Assembly (NCBI GenBank): GCA_027488055.1
Contig: JAIYCK010000408.1
Coordinates: 1 to 10,312 of the forward strand
Direction of reading: 5' to 3'
DNA: 10,312 bases
Origin: Flavobacteriales bacterium
GTDB taxonomy: Bacteria; Bacteroidota; Bacteroidia; Flavobacteriales_D; Sanyastnellaceae
This document shows, piece after piece, positions 6,870 to 10,312 of the stretch (position 1 is its first letter; every line of letters starts with the position of its first letter). The translations under genes were made by a program, and so were the position numbers. The notes beneath the pieces are model-generated. The model did no database searches. It saw nothing but the letters and a program-made list of their open reading frames with translations, and was not told the DNA's origin.

Positions 6870-9110
6870 TCAGCGAATTACAGACACTATGCCTGTTTTC
6901 CGCTTGTGTTCACCTCGGATATCGACAAACTGAATGACATAATGATAGACGTCGGAAGGCACAAAAGTAGTTCCTCCTTGATGGTCACCCAGCCATGGCT
7001 TATCCACGTCAGTTGATTCAAAAACCAATAATCCCCAGCGGTCAAAGATCTGAATACGCAGATTACTTGCGTTAAATCCAACGACCTTCCAGACATCATT
7101 AATACCATCTGCGTTGGGGGAAAACGAATTCGGAATAAACAACTGTGTCTCGCAATCCATCCAATCCACAAAAACACTGTCCTCACGCTGACCGCATGTA
7201 TTCGTTTTTATGCACGTGTACAAACCAGGCGAGGCTATTTCGATGGTTGAACTTACTTCTCCAGTGCTCCATAGATAGTCTGAATCGCTGTTTTCATCGC
7301 CAGCAGATAATGTGACAAGCTGATCATCACACATGGCAATATCGGGGCCCAATTCCAAAACTGGTGCTTGCCACATTTGCACCTGTGCGACTTGGGTGCT
7401 TTGACACGGACCATCCTGCACATCGATTGCATAAAGTCCTACGGCGTTTACGGTCAAGGTGTTTCCCACTTCGCCGGAACTCCAAACACCTGTATGGCTG
7501 CTTTGCAAAACAGCTTCCTCACCCTCACAAAAACCATCCGGTCCGCTGATTAGGACGTTTGGCGGGAGTGTAATTTGAACGGCTACTTCATCTGTGACCT
7601 GACAATTACCATCGTTCCATACTGCATGATATATCCCCGATTCTGTCACATCTAAAGTGCTTGACTGCGTCCCGTCATCCCAAATCACCTCCGTGCCAGC
7701 GATCAAAGTCAATGGCTCATCTTGAAGGCAAAATGCTATATCAGGTCCCAATTCCAAGTTGGGCAGATCCCATACTTGAACTTCAAAAACGATCTCATTC
7801 GTGCAGACACCATCGGTGATTTCTGCTGTATAAGAGCCCTGTTCATCCGCCGTCACCGACTGATCTGTGAATCCATTCCACCAAGTTACAACGCCAAATA
7901 GTTCGGGAATCTCAAGAGTGGCCTGCTCATAAGGACATATGCTCAAAACCGCGGGATTATAATCCGGTAGCGGCAACACATCGACCTCCACAGTCGCAAT
8001 GGCTGTGCAGCCATCCAAAGCGGAAAATGCCTCGATGCTGTATTGACCCTCTCCCGAAACAACCGCTGTAATGTCATTTGCGTTGCCGAGCAAACTTCCT
8101 TCCTGTGCCTCCCATTGCACGATTCCAGCGCCCGTCACAGTGGCTTCTAGCAAATAAATCTCACCCTCACAAAACTGCATTTGACCATTGGTTGAAACGG
8201 TGGGTAAATCGATTACCTCGACCTCCACGCAAGAGCTGGTCGATTCACCACAGAAATCGGTATATGTATAGCAATATGTGGTGCTTTGTTGGGGTGTGGC
8301 GATGGGATGAAAAGACGTCGGATCATTGAAATCCTCGACAGGCGACCATAACACTGTTCCCGCTAGAGAGCCATTGGCTGATAATTCAACGGATTGGCCT
8401 TGACAAACCGAATAACTGTTCGGTGCGTTGTTGATGATGATATCCAAACACACTTTTTGTTCATTGAAAAATCCACCCGTGGCACCTGTAAAACCCCAGT
8501 ATACCATGGAGTTGCCTTGAAAAATGGAGTTGACAAGATTTATTTGATCCGTTAGGCGGAGCTGACAATCCACAAAGAGCGAAACAAGCTGTGTCGTTGC
8601 GTCCCAAGTAATTTTAACTTGATGGGCCTGTCCATCCTCAATGTTCGTTTGACCTGCTGTAGCAGCCACTGGACCTGCTAGGTTGTCAGCCGAATTATGA
8701 AAAATGTTGCCATTGCGCAGAAAAGCCACATGATCATAAGACGGATCACTTGCATCATTGTTGAAGAATGTATCGAACTCAATTCCGAAAGAAGGATTAA
8801 ACCCTTGAAAACCCATTCCGCCACCACTGGTTCCGATGGCATTAGAACCTACCGTTTGCATCACAAAGGCCATTCCGTCTGCGCCATTGGCATCAGAAGT
8901 CCCGAAATACATATCAAACTCAATGGAAAAATCCACTGTTAGATCAAGTTGATCACTATACCAAACCGTCCCATTCTGCCAGTCGTTGTTAGCGGTCACT
9001 TGATAACAACTATTACCTAGATAGGACGCATCTCCATTAAGAAAATAGCTCTGAGCAAATGCATTGCAAGCACTCAACCAACACAACAGGCTCAACACCA
9101 AAAGACGCAT
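6870..9110 (-). CDS. Secreted L-type lectin with six Ig-like repeats and a T9SS type B C-terminal sorting domain
   Basis: A 746-residue surface or extracellular protein. The N-terminus is a signal peptide, probably cut near AFAQ (17-20). Residues 21-228 form an L-type lectin domain: GADGMAFVMQ (76-85), GGGMGF (96-101), IEFDTFFN (110-117) followed by DPSYDH (122-127), a DGQAHQVKITWD strand (159-170) and GFTGATGG (206-213). The metal ligands E111, D113, N117, D122 and H127 keep the spacing of concanavalin A. About 230-653 are six Ig-like repeats of roughly 70 residues, each with a cysteine pair (for example 314/368, 392/436, 461/503, 528/569). The last 90 residues, beginning LFIPNSFSPNADGINDVWKV, are the gliding-motility-associated CHU_C domain recognised by T9SS. 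Carbohydrate binding and adhesion are inferred; no catalytic domain is seen. The start is fixed by the signal peptide, since the next Met is residue 67. LSAC at 12-15 also resembles a lipobox. Confidence 0.95.
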   Translation of the reverse strand: MRLLVLSLLCWLSACNAFAQSYFLNGDASYLGNSCYQVTANNDWQNGTVWYSDQLDLTVDFSIEFDMYFGTSDANGADGMAFVMQTVGSNAIGTSGGGMGFQGFNPSFGIEFDTFFNNDASDPSYDHVAFLRNGNIFHNSADNLAGPVAATAGQTNIEDGQAHQVKITWDATTQLVSLFVDCQLRLTDQINLVNSIFQGNSMVYWGFTGATGGFFNEQKVCLDIIINNAPNSYSVCQGQSVELSANGSLAGTVLWSPVEDFNDPTSFHPIATPQQSTTYCYTYTDFCGESTSSCVEVEVIDLPTVSTNGQMQFCEGEIYLLEATVTGAGIVQWEAQEGSLLGNANDITAVVSGEGQYSIEAFSALDGCTAIATVEVDVLPLPDYNPAVLSICPYEQATLEIPELFGVVTWWNGFTDQSVTADEQGSYTAEITDGVCTNEIVFEVQVWDLPNLELGPDIAFCLQDEPLTLIAGTEVIWDDGTQSSTLDVTESGIYHAVWNDGNCQVTDEVAVQITLPPNVLISGPDGFCEGEEAVLQSSHTGVWSSGEVGNTLTVNAVGLYAIDVQDGPCQSTQVAQVQMWQAPVLELGPDIAMCDDQLVTLSAGDENSDSDYLWSTGEVSSTIEIASPGLYTCIKTNTCGQREDSVFVDWMDCETQLFIPNSFSPNADGINDVWKVVGFNASNLRIQIFDRWGLLVFESTDVDKPWLGDHQGGTTFVPSDVYHYVIQFVDIRGEHKRKTGIVSVIR

Positions 9111-9114
9111 GAGA

Positions 9115-9122
9115 CAAAAATA
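9115..9122 (-). promoter_or_regulatory. Lectin gene promoter, -7 box TATTTTTG abutting the start codon
   Basis: The minus strand reads TATTTTTG, matching TAnnTTTG, followed by only TCTC before the ATG. A possible -33 ATTG lies 22 bases upstream of the box, within a tolerable range. Transcription from this box would begin at or next to the A of the start codon. Confidence 0.62.
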
Positions 9123-9164
9123 CTTTATTTTCGATGTCTTTTCACAATTTGGGAATCATCCGCC

Positions 9165-9225
9165 CAACTCCACCAAAAACAACCGATCCTATTCCGAAAC
9201 AATGGAGACCTCTCTTGGTGGGTTG
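9165..9225. repeat. Interrupted inverted repeat between the divergent lectin and acylase genes
   Basis: CAAC-T-CCACCAA (9165-9176, with T9169 unpaired) is complementary to TTGGTGGGTTG (9215-9225) over 11 bp, separated by 38 bases. It lies between the two divergent promoter boxes, with the right arm ending about 24 bases before the acylase-side box. It could be a pair of operator half-sites or chance. Confidence 0.5.
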
Positions 9226-9249
9226 CAGCGTGGCTTTCAATTAATCATG

Positions 9250-9257
9250 TATTTTTG
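9250..9257 (+). promoter_or_regulatory. Acylase gene promoter, -7 box TATTTTTG abutting the start codon
   Basis: TATTTTTG matches the Bacteroidota -7 consensus TAnnTTTG and is followed by TCGC and then ATG. It uses the same eight-base box, and nearly the same four-base spacer, as the divergent lectin gene. The -33 region shows only a weak TTG at a rather long 24-base spacing. Confidence 0.6.
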
Positions 9258-9261
9258 TCGC

Positions 9262-10312
9262 ATGAAAATTTTGAAACGGATCGCATTGGTTTTGCTTGTT
9301 ATTATACTGCTTGCATGCGCTTCAGTGTACTTCTGGTTACTAAGTTCCAAGCCAACCTATGAAGGCACTCTCACTTTGCATGGTTTGAAGGAAGAGGTCC
9401 AAGTCCACTACGACACCGGCGGCGTACCCTCCATACAAGCTAACAACAAGCACGACCTGTACCTTGCCTTTGGGTACCGCCATGCTGCAGAACGATTGTT
9501 TCAGATGGAGATGCTCCGCAGGGCTGGCAGCGGTCGGTTGGCTGAAATCATTGGACAACCGTTGATTAAAGTCGACAAGTTATTCAGGACCTTGGGCATT
9601 CCATCGTACGCCAAACAATCTGCAGCCTATTTCGAAACCCTTCAAGGCCAGCCCATCTACGATGATGTGCAAGCTTACTTAGAAGGCGTTAATCAATACA
9701 TTTCCGAGGGCACAATGCCTCCTGAGTTTGGCATCATTGGCATCACTCCACAGCCCTTCACCGTTGAGGATATGTACTGCACACTGGGAGCGATGTCGTT
9801 TAGTTTTTCACAGGGTCAAAAATCAGAATTCATTGTTGACTTTATCTCTGAGTATTATGGTGAATCGTATCTACAAGATCTTGGATTGTACCATGGAGCG
9901 CATGAGTCCTTCATACGATCCAACCAAGATGGGATTCAAGAGCGTCCTGCACCATTTCAAACGAAAGGAGCGCAGTCAACAAATGCGGACATCGCAGCGC
10001 ACAGCGCTCTGGCAGCCATTGCGCAGGTACTTCCCATTGCCCCTTTAGAGGGTAGTAATGCTTGGGTGCTGAGCGGGAGTAAGACCAAAAACGGCAAAGT
10101 GATATTCTGCAACGACACCCACATAGGCTATATGATTCCACAAACGTGGTATGAGGCCCATTTGACTTGTCCCGGTTTCGAAATGTATGGACATTTTATG
10201 GCAGGTATCCCCTTTGCGATGGTAGGTCGTAATAAAGATTTATCATGGGGACTTACCATGCTTCTGAATGACGATGTTGACGTCTATCACCTAGATGTGA
10301 GGCAAAACAAAG
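9262..10312 (+). CDS. Penicillin acylase family Ntn hydrolase, N-terminal part (3' end outside window)
   Basis: The frame is open from ATG 9262 to the window end (350 residues; the family is usually about 700-850). These enzymes cut amide bonds of acylated substrates (penicillins, acyl-homoserine lactones, other N-acyl compounds) after self-cleaving into alpha and beta chains. Residues 7-28 are a hydrophobic segment that probably anchors the protein or serves as its export signal. The alpha chain carries GVPSIQANNKHDLYLAFGYRHAAERLFQMEMLRR (54-87) and GRLAEIIG (91-98), the family hallmark. EGSNAWVLSGSKT (263-275) gives the predicted cleavage between Gly264 and Ser265, with Ser265 (codon at 10054) as the nucleophile. 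NDTH (284-287) occupies the usual NDPH position, with Thr for Pro, and TWYEAHL (295-301) follows. The substrate is not predictable. The start is supported by the signal segment, the next Met being residue 82. No Shine-Dalgarno sequence is present. Confidence 0.95.
   Translation, partial: MKILKRIALVLLVIILLACASVYFWLLSSKPTYEGTLTLHGLKEEVQVHYDTGGVPSIQANNKHDLYLAFGYRHAAERLFQMEMLRRAGSGRLAEIIGQPLIKVDKLFRTLGIPSYAKQSAAYFETLQGQPIYDDVQAYLEGVNQYISEGTMPPEFGIIGITPQPFTVEDMYCTLGAMSFSFSQGQKSEFIVDFISEYYGESYLQDLGLYHGAHESFIRSNQDGIQERPAPFQTKGAQSTNADIAAHSALAAIAQVLPIAPLEGSNAWVLSGSKTKNGKVIFCNDTHIGYMIPQTWYEAHLTCPGFEMYGHFMAGIPFAMVGRNKDLSWGLTMLLNDDVDVYHLDVRQNK

Noticed and set aside
9304..9318. Lipobox-like LLAC in the acylase N-terminus
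   Set aside because: The -2 residue is Leu, and strongly hydrophobic residues continue after the cysteine (SVYFWLL), which fits a membrane anchor or ordinary signal better than lipidation.

Overview
The window comes from a Bacteroidota chromosome, most likely an environmental or marine flavobacterium-like lineage. Four things point there: a SusC/SusD outer-membrane pair, a type IX secretion (T9SS) gliding-motility-type C-terminal domain on a large secreted lectin, promoter -7 boxes of the Bacteroidota TAnnTTTG form, and no clear Shine-Dalgarno sequence before any start codon. The T9SS domain argues against gut Bacteroides. The exact genus cannot be read from this sequence.

Bases 1-4417 hold the end of a plus-strand operon. 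It contains the C-terminal half of a SusC/RagA TonB-dependent transporter (cut by the window edge), a SusD/RagB lipoprotein, a small lipocalin-like lipoprotein resembling DUF5004, and a secreted 282-residue protein that appears to be built from two tandem beta-rich modules. The genes are 12 and 29 bp apart, then overlap by 1 bp. A strong intrinsic terminator closes the operon. This is the layout of a nutrient-uptake locus: SusC is the pore, SusD the lid, and the two small exported proteins are candidate surface-binding accessories. No glycoside hydrolase or peptidase lies in the window, so the substrate is unknown.

Bases 4418-4640 are a gene-free convergent junction with a second, bidirectional-looking terminator. 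Bases 4641-6647 (minus) encode ribosomal protein S1 (rpsA) with six S1 domains, a long acidic N-terminal extension and a lysine/serine-rich tail. Its roughly 155-nt leader holds a clear TAnnTTTG promoter box, two hairpins and two tiny overlapping upstream reading frames. Bases 6870-9110 (minus) encode a large secreted adhesin-like protein: an L-type (concanavalin-like) lectin domain with a complete metal-site pattern, six Ig-like repeats and a T9SS type B sorting domain. Bases 9262-10312 (plus, cut by the window edge) encode the first half of a penicillin-acylase-family Ntn hydrolase, with its predicted self-cleavage Gly-Ser and N-terminal membrane anchor.

The lectin and acylase genes are divergent. 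Each has a TATTTTTG box ending only four bases before its ATG, so both messages may be leaderless, and an imperfect inverted repeat lies between them. Most of the window is conventional Bacteroidota biology. The least explained parts are the 282-residue tandem-module protein, the S1 leader, and the mirrored near-zero-leader promoters. I saw no CRISPR array, tRNA, rRNA, insertion sequence or phage gene.
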